Shown here piece by piece: positions 16,646 to 26,215 of a stretch of DNA of 64,000 bases. This DNA is from Lachnospiraceae bacterium (lineage in GTDB: Bacteria; Bacillota; Clostridia; Lachnospirales; Lachnospiraceae), in assembly GCA_017621075.1 (NCBI GenBank), contig JAGATV010000052.1, positions 1 to 64,000 on the forward strand, written 5' to 3'. The notes under the pieces were generated by a model. The model saw only the letters and a list, made by a program, of their open reading frames with translations, was not told where the DNA came from and ran no database searches. The position numbers and the translations under genes are program-made. Within the stretch, counting starts at the first letter, position 1. Each line of letters starts with the position of its first letter.

Positions 16646-18663
16646 GAGAAGGGCAGGGTCAACTGGTATTTGGCCTGGATATCGGCACCAGAAGCATCGT
16701 GGGAACGGTGGGATATCTGAACGGAAATAAATTTCATGTGTTGGCGCAGTGCAGCAGGGAGCATGAGACCAGGGCCATGCTGGACGGACAGATCCACGAT
16801 ATCGGAAAAGTGGGAGAGACCATTTTGCTGGTAAAGAAGGAACTGGAGGAAACGTTAGGGCGTGAACTTAAGGAGGTCTGTATCGCAGCGGCAGGCCGAG
16901 TGCTGCGCACTGTGACCACTTATGCGGAAGCCGGTTTTGAGGCGGAGAAGGAAGTGACGCAGGAGGATATCTATGCTCTGTCTACCCTTGGCGTGGAAAA
17001 GGCCTACGAGGAATTTCAAAACAACAATGACACGGATATGAAATTCTATTGTGTGGGGTATACTCCCATGCGTTATTATATGAACGGCTACCAGATCGGT
17101 AATCTGGAAGGGCACAAGGCAAAGGTCATCGGGACAGATCTGATCGCCACCTTTCTGCCGGATGATGTGGTGGATGGCCTGTATAAGGCCGTGGAACTGG
17201 CAGGCCTTCATGTGGCCAATATGACCCTGGAGCCTATTGCGGCGATCCAGGTGGCCATCCCGGAAAAATTCCGGATGTTAAATATGGCTCTGGTGGATGT
17301 GGGAGCGGGCACCAGCGATATTTCCATCACCCAGGACGGCACCATCACCGCTTACGGCATGATCCCCGTTGCGGGGGACAGCCTCACGGATATCATTGTG
17401 CAGCACTGTCTGGTGGATTTTGAGACGGCGGAACAGATCAAGAGAAGCGCCGGAAGCGGGGAAGATATCGACTACACGGATATCATGGGACTGCCCCAGA
17501 AGATCTCCTCCAAAGAGGTGCTTTCCCTGTTGGAGGATTCCGTAAAGAGCATGACCCGCATGGTGGCAGAATGCATCAAGGAACTGAACGGCGACAAGGC
17601 GGTCAGCGCAGTGTTCGTAGTAGGGGGAGGCGGTATGATCCCCGGTTATACTGAGAAACTGGCGGCGGAGCTTGGCATCGTAAAGGAGCGTGTGGCCATC
17701 CGCGGAGAGGAGGTCATGCAGGGAATCGTATTTGAATTGGAGAATCCCCGCAAGGATTCCATGATGGTAACTCCGGTAGGAATCTGTCTAAGCTATTATG
17801 AGCAGAGCAACAACTTTATCTTTGCAGAGTTCAATGATAAGAGATTGAAATTATATGACAACGGAAGGCTGTCTGTGGCGGATGCTGCCATGCAGCAGGC
17901 ATTCCCCAACGAGGACCTGTTCCCCAAGCGGGGAACGCCTTTGACTTTTACGGTCAACGGAAAAACGCGGATGGTACGGGGGACCAGAGGAGAGGCGGCA
18001 GTCATTACCATTAACGGCGACCCGGCAGATATGTATACACAGATCCATAATGGAGACAAGATCAGGGTGAAGGCTTCCACAGCAGGAGAACCGGCAGCTT
18101 TAGAGCTGGGCAGTCTGCCGGAGCTTTCCGAGCAGATACATATCTGTGTCAACGGAAAAAGGATCGATCTGCCCAAGACAGCCCTGGTAAACGGCAGACA
18201 GGAGAATGAATTCTATCAGATCACAGAAGGGGACGATATCAGTGTAAGGAATGCCTATACCGTAAGACAGGTGGCAGAATTTCTGGATGTACCCATGGGA
18301 AACAGGGTGCTTGTGAACGACGTGCCTGCCCGGGACGATACCAAAGTGTATGAGAATTTCACGGTTTCTTTTGATATGGAACAGCCGGAGATGACATATG
18401 ACAGCTTGCCGGAGGATGACGGGGCAGAAGTGCAGGACAACCTTTCTGAGCCCGGACCCCTCACAGTCACGGTGAACAAGGAGTCTGTGACACTGCAGGG
18501 AAAGGCTTCTTATGTGTTTGTGGATGTTTTTGATTATATCCGGTTTGATCTGACTGCTTCGTCGGGAAGGGATATTGTCACACTCTTGAACGGAGAGCCG
18601 GCAGAATACATGAAAGAACTCCATGAGGGTGATGTGCTGGATATTTACTGGAAGGAAAGATAG
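16633..18663 (+). CDS. FtsA-like actin-fold ATPase with long repeat-bearing C-terminal tail
   Basis: 676 aa, against about 420 for classical FtsA. Residues 10-395 are an FtsA/PilM type actin-like fold: phosphate-1 motif VFGLDIGTRSIVGTV, an SHS2-like insert, phosphate-2 motif ALVDVGAGTSDISI, adenosine motif FVVGGGGMIPGYTEKLA. After residue 400 a tail of about 270 residues contains three modules built on a VNG/VNK strand and ending in a (GD)-x-I/V motif (about 434-478, 500-600, 608-676); the last reads FVDVFDYIRFDL..VTLLNGEPAEY..LHEGDVL. The start is inside coaE after AGGAGG-like GGAGG. Role in division is inferred from the fold; it sits outside the usual division cluster. Confidence 0.8.
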   Translation: MAGVREGQGQLVFGLDIGTRSIVGTVGYLNGNKFHVLAQCSREHETRAMLDGQIHDIGKVGETILLVKKELEETLGRELKEVCIAAAGRVLRTVTTYAEAGFEAEKEVTQEDIYALSTLGVEKAYEEFQNNNDTDMKFYCVGYTPMRYYMNGYQIGNLEGHKAKVIGTDLIATFLPDDVVDGLYKAVELAGLHVANMTLEPIAAIQVAIPEKFRMLNMALVDVGAGTSDISITQDGTITAYGMIPVAGDSLTDIIVQHCLVDFETAEQIKRSAGSGEDIDYTDIMGLPQKISSKEVLSLLEDSVKSMTRMVAECIKELNGDKAVSAVFVVGGGGMIPGYTEKLAAELGIVKERVAIRGEEVMQGIVFELENPRKDSMMVTPVGICLSYYEQSNNFIFAEFNDKRLKLYDNGRLSVADAAMQQAFPNEDLFPKRGTPLTFTVNGKTRMVRGTRGEAAVITINGDPADMYTQIHNGDKIRVKASTAGEPAALELGSLPELSEQIHICVNGKRIDLPKTALVNGRQENEFYQITEGDDISVRNAYTVRQVAEFLDVPMGNRVLVNDVPARDDTKVYENFTVSFDMEQPEMTYDSLPEDDGAEVQDNLSEPGPLTVTVNKESVTLQGKASYVFVDVFDYIRFDLTASSGRDIVTLLNGEPAEYMKELHEGDVLDIYWKER

Positions 18664-18682
18664 TTGGAAGGACAGATAGAAA

Positions 18683-19483
18683 ATGAGATTGTGCAGTATT
18701 GCCAGCGGAAGCAGCGGCAATTGTATTTATGTGGGCTCTGAGGCCACGCATCTTTTGGTGGACGTGGGCATCAGCGGCAAGCGGGCAGAGTGTGGCTTAA
18801 ACAGTCTGGGGCTTTGCGGGCGGGATCTGGACGGCATCCTGATCACCCATGAACATGCAGACCATGTAAGCGGCCTGGGGGTCATGGCACGCAAATATAA
18901 CATTCCCATCTATGCCACGAGGGGGACCATAGCGGCCCTGCGGGAAGGGAGTGCCCTGGGCAGACTGGACCCTTCTCTGTTTCATGAGATCAGGGAGGAT
19001 GAAAAATTCATATTAAAGGATCTGACAGTCAATCCCATGAAAATTTCCCACGATGCAGCCCAGCCTGTGGCCTACAGGATCGCTTACGGTGATAAGAAGG
19101 TGGGAATCTGTACGGATCTTGGGGTATATAATGATTATACTGTGGAGTGCCTCAAGGGAATGGATGCGCTTTTGCTGGAGGCCAACCACGATGTGAAGAT
19201 GCTGCAGGTGGGCCCCTATCCCTATTATTTGAAACAGCGCATCCTGGGAGAAAAAGGGCATCTGTCCAATGAAAATTCAGGAAGGCTGCTTAGCCGGGTG
19301 CTCCATGATCATCTCCAATCCATTGTCTTAGGGCATTTGAGCAAGGAGAACAATCTGCCGGAGCTGGCTTATGAAGCGGTCCGGATGGAGATCACCATGG
19401 GGGAGAATCCTTACAATGCCAATGACTTCCGTCTGATGGTAGCTGCCCGCAGTGAATTGTCTCCGGTGGTGGAGATCGCATAA
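18683..19483 (+). CDS. MBL-fold hydrolase, WalJ/YycJ-like
   Basis: 266-aa metallo-beta-lactamase fold protein. It starts with CSIASGSSGNCIYV, has the metal motif THEHADHVSGL, a later SHD (ISHDAAQPVAYRI), GICTDLG and the terminal VLGHLSKENN. This pattern matches YycJ/WalJ, linked in Bacillus and streptococci to DNA repair or cell-wall homeostasis and probably a nuclease. Twenty bases after the FtsA-like gene, so probably co-transcribed. No WalRK system is adjacent here. Confidence 0.85.
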   Translation: MRLCSIASGSSGNCIYVGSEATHLLVDVGISGKRAECGLNSLGLCGRDLDGILITHEHADHVSGLGVMARKYNIPIYATRGTIAALREGSALGRLDPSLFHEIREDEKFILKDLTVNPMKISHDAAQPVAYRIAYGDKKVGICTDLGVYNDYTVECLKGMDALLLEANHDVKMLQVGPYPYYLKQRILGEKGHLSNENSGRLLSRVLHDHLQSIVLGHLSKENNLPELAYEAVRMEITMGENPYNANDFRLMVAARSELSPVVEIA

Positions 19484-19553
19484 AATTGTTGCAAAACAGA
19501 AGGAATTGTAGTTAAATAAAGAAAGCAAAAACAGGAAAGGCGGAAGACGCAAC

Positions 19554-19826
19554 ATGAAGAAGACGATTATTACTGTAGTGGGAAAAGATACTGTGGGCAT
19601 CATTGCAAAAGTATGTACTTATCTTGCTGAGAATGGCATCAATATCCTGGATATTTCCCAGACCATCGTGCAAGGGTATTTCAATATGATGATGATCGTG
19701 GACACCAACCAGGCCACCAAGTCCTTCGGAGACATGTCGGATGAACTGTCTGGCCTGGGGGAGAAGATAGGTGTAGTGATCAAGTGTCAGAAGGAAGAAA
19801 TCTTTGACATGATGCACAGGATCTGA
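19554..19826 (+). CDS. ACT domain protein, UPF0237 family
   Basis: 90 aa that consist of one ACT domain with the typical start [37 protein letters not shown], resembling GcvR-type ligand-binding proteins. ACT domains bind amino acids, but no ligand is known for this family. The gene is 55 bases before the UPF0210 gene, an arrangement found across Firmicutes and archaea, which suggests a shared pathway. Confidence 0.9.
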   Translation: MKKTIITVVGKDTVGIIAKVCTYLAENGINILDISQTIVQGYFNMMMIVDTNQATKSFGDMSDELSGLGEKIGVVIKCQKEEIFDMMHRI

Positions 19827-19881
19827 TGTCAGGCGCAGAAGAGTGCAAGAATCTGATTGGATAGGAGGACAAGGTTCCCAC

Positions 19882-21246
19882 ATGATAAATTTGTATGAAG
19901 TAACTGAAACCAATAAGATGATTGAGGAAGAAAATCTGGATGTGCGTACCATTACGCTGGGGATCAGTCTTTTGGACTGTATTGATTCCGATCTTTTAAG
20001 ATTGCAGGATAAGATCTACCACAAGATCTATGAGGCGGCCAAAGATCTGGTGAGCACCGGGGAGGAGATCTCCAGAGAATTTGGCATCCCCATCGTGAAC
20101 AAGCGTATATCCGTGACCCCCATCGCCCTGGTGGGCGGAGCGGCATGTAAGAGCCCGGAGGATTTTGCAAGTATTGCAAAGACACTGGACAAAGTGGCAC
20201 ATGAAGTTGGCGTGAACTTTATCGGGGGATATTCTGCCCTGGTGAGTAAGGGAATGACCCCTGCTGACGAGCTGCTGATCCGTTCCATTCCCCTGGCACT
20301 GTCCACCACTGAGAGAGTGTGCAGTTCTGTGAATGTGGGCTCCACCAAGACCGGCATCAATATGGATGCGGTAAAACTCATGGGTGAGGTGATAAAACAG
20401 ACTGCAGAATATACCAAGGAGGAGGATTCCCTGGGCTGTGCCAAGCTGGTGGTATTCTGCAACGCACCGGATGACAATCCGTTCATGGCAGGTGCTTTCC
20501 ACGGCGTGACGGAAGCGGATAAGATCATCAATGTAGGGGTCAGCGGTCCCGGTGTGGTAAAGACTGCGCTGGAGACTGTGAGAGGGGAAAATTTTGAGGT
20601 GCTTTGTGAGACCATCAAGAAAACGGCTTTCAAGGTAACGCGTGTAGGACAATTGGTGGCCAAAGAGGCGTCCAAGATGTTACATGTACCTTTTGGCATT
20701 GTAGATCTGTCCCTGGCACCGACCCCTGCCATCGGAGACAGTGTGGCTGATATTCTCTGTGAGATCGGTTTGGAATATGCAGGGGCACCGGGCACTACCG
20801 CAGCTCTGGCCCTGTTGAACGACCAGGTGAAGAAAGGCGGGGTCATGGCCTCCTCTTATGTGGGTGGACTGAGCGGTGCCTTCATTCCGGTCAGCGAGGA
20901 TCAGGGTATGATCGATGCGGTGACCGCCGGCGCCCTCACCTTGGAAAAACTGGAGGCAATGACCTGCGTATGTTCCGTTGGCCTGGATATGATCGCAGTG
21001 CCGGGAGATACCAAGGCAACCACACTTTCCGGTATCATTGCGGATGAGATGGCTATCGGCATGGTGAATCAGAAGACCACAGCGGTGCGTCTGATCCCCG
21101 TGATCGGAAAGGGTGTGGGAGAGAACGTGGAATTCGGCGGACTGCTGGGCCATGCGCCCATCATGCCGGTCAATCCGTTCTCCTGCGATGCCTTTGTAAA
21201 CCGCGGCGGAAGGATCCCGGCACCCATCCACAGTTTTAAGAATTAG
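19882..21246 (+). CDS. UPF0210 / PFL family protein (DUF711)
   Basis: 454 aa from ATG at 19882; AGGAGG lies 13 bases upstream and homologues start [33 protein letters not shown]. An upstream GTG frame has no site. The fold is related to pyruvate formate-lyase-like proteins, but no glycyl radical motif is visible, so PFL chemistry is not supported. Function is unknown despite wide conservation next to the ACT-domain gene. Its TAG interlocks with the stop of tmcAL on the other strand. Confidence 0.88.
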   Translation: MINLYEVTETNKMIEEENLDVRTITLGISLLDCIDSDLLRLQDKIYHKIYEAAKDLVSTGEEISREFGIPIVNKRISVTPIALVGGAACKSPEDFASIAKTLDKVAHEVGVNFIGGYSALVSKGMTPADELLIRSIPLALSTTERVCSSVNVGSTKTGINMDAVKLMGEVIKQTAEYTKEEDSLGCAKLVVFCNAPDDNPFMAGAFHGVTEADKIINVGVSGPGVVKTALETVRGENFEVLCETIKKTAFKVTRVGQLVAKEASKMLHVPFGIVDLSLAPTPAIGDSVADILCEIGLEYAGAPGTTAALALLNDQVKKGGVMASSYVGGLSGAFIPVSEDQGMIDAVTAGALTLEKLEAMTCVCSVGLDMIAVPGDTKATTLSGIIADEMAIGMVNQKTTAVRLIPVIGKGVGENVEFGGLLGHAPIMPVNPFSCDAFVNRGGRIPAPIHSFKN

Positions 21247-22478
21247 AGGATCACGATGGGAGTGCGGTATTCGTTGGGCATGGGTCTGCCGGATTTTAAG
21301 GAAAGTCCGCTCTGATAGATGCTGTTGACGGAAAGCTCCCGCTGTAACATATTGTAGGCTTCGGACCCTAGCAGTGTCCCGGCATCCGCAAGCTTGGTGA
21401 TCAGGGGGATGGAAGCATGTTCCTTGATGGCGGCAAGCAGAGGGGAGGCTTCTTTGCGAAAACCTAACACTCTGGCGTAAGGAACATAGTCCATAGAACG
21501 GTAACTGTTTAAGGCAGAGGTCCTGATATCCAGCAAAATGTGCAAAAGACATCGGCTGATGCGGGTATAAGTCATATCCTTGCTCTTTAGAAGGTCGCAG
21601 AAATCCTGAAAGCCGGTAAAATCGTCCAGGTTGTTTAAGATGCGCTCGGACAGATCCGGGGATACATCGAGGTATTCGGTGTATCCTTTTTCTTTTTCCT
21701 GTAACAGTTTATAGTGGAGAGCTGCCGAAAAGTCGTTGACTTCAAGAGTCAATGACTGCTCTAACGCCTTTTTGGTGATCTGGTAGGCACATTCCGGCAT
21801 CTGGTTTATCAGGAAGGAATGGTCCTGCCCGGAGGAGATGGCGTGGCGGATAGCCAGGGCAGAGCTCTGGTGATCCCCCAGGCGCTTATCCCGGTAATCG
21901 GAACCGATGCGCAGAGTGGTGTCCGGCAGGATAGTGCTTTCCCGTCTTTTTAAGGCTTTCAGGTATTCGATCCCCAGGATATTGTTGGGGGAAGAGAGCA
22001 CATCCCTGGAACTGCTTAAGGAGGGATCGTACTGGATCAGGGCTCCGGTCCTGGCATTGGGATAGGAATGTCCCTGTTTCAGGTTGTCCTTTAACAGAGC
22101 TGTGTATTCTGCGGGCTCTGTCAGCAGGATATGTGCGATCCGGCTTAAGATGGCAAGATCCCCGCATTCGCTTCCGAAACAGAGGTGATCTACCACCCCC
22201 AGCTTGTCAAGGAGGGCGACGGCACCTGTGGCAAAGTATTCTGCGCTGGAAACCGCATAGAAAACGGGGAGCTCCAGCACAAGATCGGCGCCGCAGGATA
22301 AGGCCATGCGGGCACGGCTGAATTTGTCCAAAAGAGCGGGGGCGCCGCGCTGTACGAAATTGCCGCTCATGACCACCACGGTATAGTCAGCGCCATTGCG
22401 CTTGCGGGCATCTTCCAGATGATATTTGTGACCGTTGTGAAAAGGATTGTACTCAGCGACGATACCGTTTACTTTCAT
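21243..22478 (-). CDS. tmcAL: tRNA(Met) cytidine acetate ligase (TmcAL, formerly YlbM)
   Basis: Makes N4-acetylcytidine at the wobble base of elongator tRNA-Met using ATP and acetate. 411 aa, nucleotidyltransferase fold: [17 protein letters not shown] contains the HxGH-type motif, with [12 protein letters not shown] and [16 protein letters not shown] following. The start [13 protein letters not shown] at 22478 follows AAAGGAAG; a longer frame extends over the promoter and is rejected. It diverges from pta-ackA, the acetate pathway genes, and acetate is its substrate, which is suggestive but unproven. Confidence 0.93.
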   Translation of the reverse strand: MKVNGIVAEYNPFHNGHKYHLEDARKRNGADYTVVVMSGNFVQRGAPALLDKFSRARMALSCGADLVLELPVFYAVSSAEYFATGAVALLDKLGVVDHLCFGSECGDLAILSRIAHILLTEPAEYTALLKDNLKQGHSYPNARTGALIQYDPSLSSSRDVLSSPNNILGIEYLKALKRRESTILPDTTLRIGSDYRDKRLGDHQSSALAIRHAISSGQDHSFLINQMPECAYQITKKALEQSLTLEVNDFSAALHYKLLQEKEKGYTEYLDVSPDLSERILNNLDDFTGFQDFCDLLKSKDMTYTRISRCLLHILLDIRTSALNSYRSMDYVPYARVLGFRKEASPLLAAIKEHASIPLITKLADAGTLLGSEAYNMLQRELSVNSIYQSGLSLKSGRPMPNEYRTPIVIL

Positions 22479-22533
22479 AAGGGATCTTCCTTTCTTTGTA
22501 TTCAAAAATGTACATGGAATGGAATATTTTGCC

Positions 22534-22583
22534 TTGTTTCTTACTCTTGTATTTAGTATAATATAAATATCTCCGTTTGTTAA
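22534..22583. promoter_or_regulatory. Overlapping divergent promoters of pta-ackA and tmcAL
   Basis: On the + strand TTGTTT (22534-22539), 17 bases, TATAAT (22557-22562) reads into pta. On the - strand TTAACA (22583-22578), 17 bases, TATACT (22560-22555) reads into tmcAL. The two -10 boxes share four bases, so RNA polymerase cannot occupy both at once. Confidence 0.75.
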
Positions 22584-22664
22584 GATAAAACTGTGCAAAC
22601 GAATGCTTTTTAAGCTGGGAAAACATAAGGGAAAGCGGTCAGACCGCCGGAAAGGAGAATGGAT

Positions 22665-23666
22665 ATGTCATATATTGACATGATTAAGGAGAGAGCAAGA
22701 CTCGACAAGAAAACAATCGTACTGCCGGAATCAAATGATAAGAGAACTTTATTGGCAGCTGCAAAATTGATGGAAGAGGGCATCGCTGATATCATAATGA
22801 TCGGTAATGAAGAGAAGATCATGGATGGTGCCGGCTGGCTGGAAGTAGATCTGTCCGGTGTGACCGTTGTTGATCCTACCACAACTCCCAAGTTAGATGA
22901 TTATGTGAATTTATTATATGAGACCAGAAAAGCAAAGGGCATGACCCCTGAGATGGCCAGAGAGATCCTGCTTAAGGATTATCTGACCTTCGGTATCGTC
23001 ATGGTAAAGGCAAATGACGCAGACGGCATGGTAGCCGGTGCGTGCCACTCCACAGCTGATACCTTAAGACCTGCCCTGCAGATCTTAAAGACGGCTCCCG
23101 GTGTGAAGCTGGTATCCGCATTCTTCGTAATGGATACCCAGTTCAAGGAACTTGGCGAGAACGGTGCGTTCCTGTTTGCTGACTGTGGTCTGAACCAGGA
23201 CCCTACCGCAGAGGAGCTGGCTGCCATCGCAGATTCCTCCTCCAGAAGCTTCAAGGCACTGGTTGGCCCCAAGCCCGTTATCGCAATGCTGAGCCACTCC
23301 ACCAAGGGAAGTGCAAAGCATGCTCTGGTGGACAAGGTAGTGGAGGCTACCAGGATCGCCCATGAGGAATATCCTCATCTTGTACTGGACGGCGAACTGC
23401 AGCTGGATGCTGCACTGGTTCCCAGTGTTGCCAAGTCCAAGGCACCCGGAAGCCCTGTAAACGGCAAGGCCAATGTCCTGATCTTCCCCAACCTGGATGC
23501 AGGCAACATCGGTTACAAGCTGGTACAGAGACTGGGCGGTGCAGAGGCTTACGGCCCCATGCTCCAGGGTATCGCAAAGCCTGTCAACGATCTGTCCCGC
23601 GGATGCTCCTGGGAAGATATCGTAGGTGTAGTAGCCCTGACAGCCGTACAGGCACAGCTGGTATAG
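22665..23666 (+). CDS. pta: Phosphate acetyltransferase
   Basis: Interconverts acetyl-CoA and acetyl phosphate; with AckA it yields ATP and acetate in fermentation. 333 aa, the short Pta class without an N-terminal DRTGG domain. Typical segments: TIVLPESNDKRTLLAAAKL, MVAGACHSTADTLRPALQI, SHSTKGSAKHALVDKV, GKANVLIFPNLDAGNIGYKLVQR. The start at 22665 is 7 bases after AAAGGAG; the ATG at 22659 is too close. ackA follows after 50 bases. Confidence 0.96.
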   Translation: MSYIDMIKERARLDKKTIVLPESNDKRTLLAAAKLMEEGIADIIMIGNEEKIMDGAGWLEVDLSGVTVVDPTTTPKLDDYVNLLYETRKAKGMTPEMAREILLKDYLTFGIVMVKANDADGMVAGACHSTADTLRPALQILKTAPGVKLVSAFFVMDTQFKELGENGAFLFADCGLNQDPTAEELAAIADSSSRSFKALVGPKPVIAMLSHSTKGSAKHALVDKVVEATRIAHEEYPHLVLDGELQLDAALVPSVAKSKAPGSPVNGKANVLIFPNLDAGNIGYKLVQRLGGAEAYGPMLQGIAKPVNDLSRGCSWEDIVGVVALTAVQAQLV

Positions 23667-23716
23667 CGCCCGGTCGGCAGAACATCCAATAAGCACAGAA
23701 GGAAAGGAAAACAGAA

Positions 23717-24910
23717 ATGAATATTTTAGTTATCAACTGCGGAAGTTCATCCCTGAAATTCCAGTTAATCGACTCCGATACGGAAAAGTGTATCGCAAAG
23801 GGTCTTTGTGAGAGGATCGGCATTGACGGAAGCATGATCACATATGCTCCCGAAGGCGGTGAGAAGGAAGTTACCACCACCCCCATGCCTGACCATACGG
23901 AAGCGATCCGCCTGGTGTTGGAGGCATTGACCAATGAAAAGACAGGTGTGGTCAAGAGCCTGGATGAGATCGGTGCGGTAGGACATCGTGTGGTGCATGG
24001 CGGCGAGAATTTTGCAGCTTCCACCGTTATCAATGACGAGGTGATGAAGGCCATTGAAGAGTGCAACGATCTGGCACCTCTCCACAATCCTGCAAACCTC
24101 ATCGGCATCAATGCCTGCAAGGAGCTGATGCCCAATACCCCCATGGTAGCTGTATTTGATACCGCATTCCATCAGACCATGCCTGAGGAAGCCTATATGT
24201 ACGGTCTTCCTTATGAATACTATCAGAAGTACAAGATCAGAAGATACGGTTTCCACGGCACCAGCCATTCTTTCGTATCAAAGAAGGCTGCTGAGGATCT
24301 GGGAAAGAACTACGAGGACTTAAAGATCATCGTATGCCACCTGGGCAACGGTGCAAGCATTTCTGCCGTAAAGAACGGCAAGTGCGTGGATACCTCCATG
24401 GGACTCACTCCTCTTGAGGGACTGATCATGGGTACCCGTTCCGGAGATATCGATCCTGCGATCATCGAGTTCATTGCTCACAAAGAAGGCAAGAACATTG
24501 ATGAGATCATGACCATCTTAAACAAGAAGTCCGGTGTACTGGGACTTTCCGATAATCTTTCTTCCGATTTCCGTGATCTGGAAGCAGGACATAATGAAGG
24601 CAATGCAAATGCTACCCGCACTCTGAAGACCTACTGCTACCGCGTGGCTAAGTATATCGGCTCTTATGTGGCAGCAATGAACGGTGTGGATGTGATCTGT
24701 TTTACCGCAGGTGTAGGCGAGAATGCAGCTCTGGTGCGCACCATGGTATGTGAATACCTGGGTTATCTTGGAGTGGCTATCGATCAGGAAGCAAACCACA
24801 AGCGCAGTGAGGATATCGTGATCAGCACTCCCGACAGCAAGACCACGGTTATGGTGATCCCTACCAACGAAGAGCTTGCCATTGCAAGAGAGACGGTGCG
24901 TTTAGTATAG
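23717..24910 (+). CDS. ackA: Acetate kinase
   Basis: Converts acetyl phosphate and ADP to acetate and ATP. 397 aa with the signature MNILVINCGSSSLKFQL, GHRVVHGG, VFDTAFHQTMP, RRYGFHGTSH, HLGNGASI, DTSMGLTPLEGLIMGTRSGD and FTAGVGENA motifs of the ASKHA fold. Second gene of the pta-ackA operon; a strong terminator follows. Confidence 0.98.
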   Translation: MNILVINCGSSSLKFQLIDSDTEKCIAKGLCERIGIDGSMITYAPEGGEKEVTTTPMPDHTEAIRLVLEALTNEKTGVVKSLDEIGAVGHRVVHGGENFAASTVINDEVMKAIEECNDLAPLHNPANLIGINACKELMPNTPMVAVFDTAFHQTMPEEAYMYGLPYEYYQKYKIRRYGFHGTSHSFVSKKAAEDLGKNYEDLKIIVCHLGNGASISAVKNGKCVDTSMGLTPLEGLIMGTRSGDIDPAIIEFIAHKEGKNIDEIMTILNKKSGVLGLSDNLSSDFRDLEAGHNEGNANATRTLKTYCYRVAKYIGSYVAAMNGVDVICFTAGVGENAALVRTMVCEYLGYLGVAIDQEANHKRSEDIVISTPDSKTTVMVIPTNEELAIARETVRLV

Positions 24911-24941
24911 TCCGGCCTCTATAACACAATCACAAAAATAT

Positions 24942-24979
24942 AAAGCCTCCGGCAGAAACTGCTGCCGGGGGCTTTTTGC
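24942..24979 (+). terminator. Terminator after pta-ackA
   Basis: AAAGCCTCCGGCAG pairs with CTGCTGCCGGGGGCTTT across a short AAA loop and is followed by a T run, 32 bases after the ackA stop. Confidence 0.9.
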
Positions 24980-25008
24980 ATCATCTTTGCATCAAATCGG
25001 AAAAAGCA

Positions 25009-25037
25009 TTGAGTAAATTTCGACAAGATGTTATACT
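25009..25037 (+). promoter_or_regulatory. Promoter of the 25-29 kb sensory operon
   Basis: TTGAGT (25009-25014), a 17-base spacer and TATACT (25032-25037) precede the first gene of the operon by 32 bases. Confidence 0.65.
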
Positions 25038-25069
25038 TTTCACAGAAAATAGCGGGGAGGTGATATCGT

Positions 25070-26215
25070 ATGTACATTGGTGGAAACCCTCAGGGACACA
25101 GAGGCGTGTGCTTGCGGCTGTGCCGGGGCGTGGCAGTGATCCTGTGGATATTTTTGCTGGGAACCCGGGTCTGTATCCCGGTCAGCGCTGCCACGGATAA
25201 CATCCTGCAGGAGTATAGAGAGTATGAGGGACGGTTTGAGGCAATCAGAAGGCGGGAGGATATCGAGGCGAATGGTTACGATATCATAGAAGCCCACATC
25301 TTCCCGGTGGTCTTTGAGTCCTTTGGGGAGGAGGAACTGACTTTCCTGCCTGCCATGGACAAACGGTATCACAGGATGGCGGTTTTTTTGGCGGATGGGA
25401 AAGGTGATATCCTGTACAAGACCAACCAGCTGGAGACCAACAACCGCATATTGGGTGTGCTTGGGCAGCCAAACAGGGATATTGCTTCCGTGTCCTTCCA
25501 GGATGCTGACCGGGATGGGTTTACCGACATCATATTGTTGACGAAATGTGTCAACGATACAGGAGAGTATGCCGGCAGAGAATACAAGGTGGGGGATGTG
25601 CTGTTCCAAAAGGAGCAGTCCTTTTACAGAGACTGGCGTATTTCCGACAAGATCAACCGGTTTGGCATGAACAAGAGTGCCAACTGCATCCTTTCCTTTG
25701 TGAGGGACGGAAATTCCGCAGAATTCCTGTATACAGCCACCACGCTGGAGGAGCTTTTGGACAATGGTTTTTCCATCATCAAGGAGCAGTGCTATACCAG
25801 GGAATTTGAGAAGCTGGGGAGGCTTAAGGTGGTCCCGGGAACCTTCCGTCTGTCAGAGTATGATATCTTTATGATCTATCTGGTAAATGAGCAGGGCGAC
25901 ATCGTATGGAGTTTCCAGCCCATGGGGGATTATGATAACCTGTATTCCCTGCGTGGCATCAAGGGTCTGGATCTGGACGGAGACGGCATGAAGGATCTGG
26001 TGGTGTCGGCACGTTACAGCAAAGAAGGAGCAGACGGACAGCTTGTGGTGGAGAGCCGCTGTGCCATCTATTACCAGAGGACCGGCGGTTTTGATATCGA
26101 CAAGGGATTTGAGGAGTACTATAAGGAGACAAATGAGCCGGCCATGGAGGAACTTACCATGGAGGAACTGGTAATAAAAATACGGGAATATTGGGGTTGG
26201 AAGACGGAAGAATGA
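25070..26215 (+). CDS. Secreted protein with FG-GAP-like calcium loops
   Basis: 381 aa, family not recognised. GGGAGGTGAT precedes the ATG. A signal sequence or anchor is at residues 15-41 (VAVILWIFLLGTR..VSAA). The mature part contains two DxDxDG calcium-loop-like segments, FQDADRDGFTDIILL (about 142-156) and LDLDGDGMKDLVV (about 301-313), as in FG-GAP/VCBS beta-propeller repeats. Its TGA overlaps the ATG of the response regulator (ATGA), so it is tightly coupled to the two-component system and may serve as an extracytoplasmic input. That role is inferred from position only. Confidence 0.75.
   Translation: MYIGGNPQGHRGVCLRLCRGVAVILWIFLLGTRVCIPVSAATDNILQEYREYEGRFEAIRRREDIEANGYDIIEAHIFPVVFESFGEEELTFLPAMDKRYHRMAVFLADGKGDILYKTNQLETNNRILGVLGQPNRDIASVSFQDADRDGFTDIILLTKCVNDTGEYAGREYKVGDVLFQKEQSFYRDWRISDKINRFGMNKSANCILSFVRDGNSAEFLYTATTLEELLDNGFSIIKEQCYTREFEKLGRLKVVPGTFRLSEYDIFMIYLVNEQGDIVWSFQPMGDYDNLYSLRGIKGLDLDGDGMKDLVVSARYSKEGADGQLVVESRCAIYYQRTGGFDIDKGFEEYYKETNEPAMEELTMEELVIKIREYWGWKTEE

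Noticed and set aside
19882-21246. UPF0210 protein as pyruvate formate-lyase
   Set aside because: No glycyl radical motif or activating enzyme gene is present; only fold similarity is suggested for the family.
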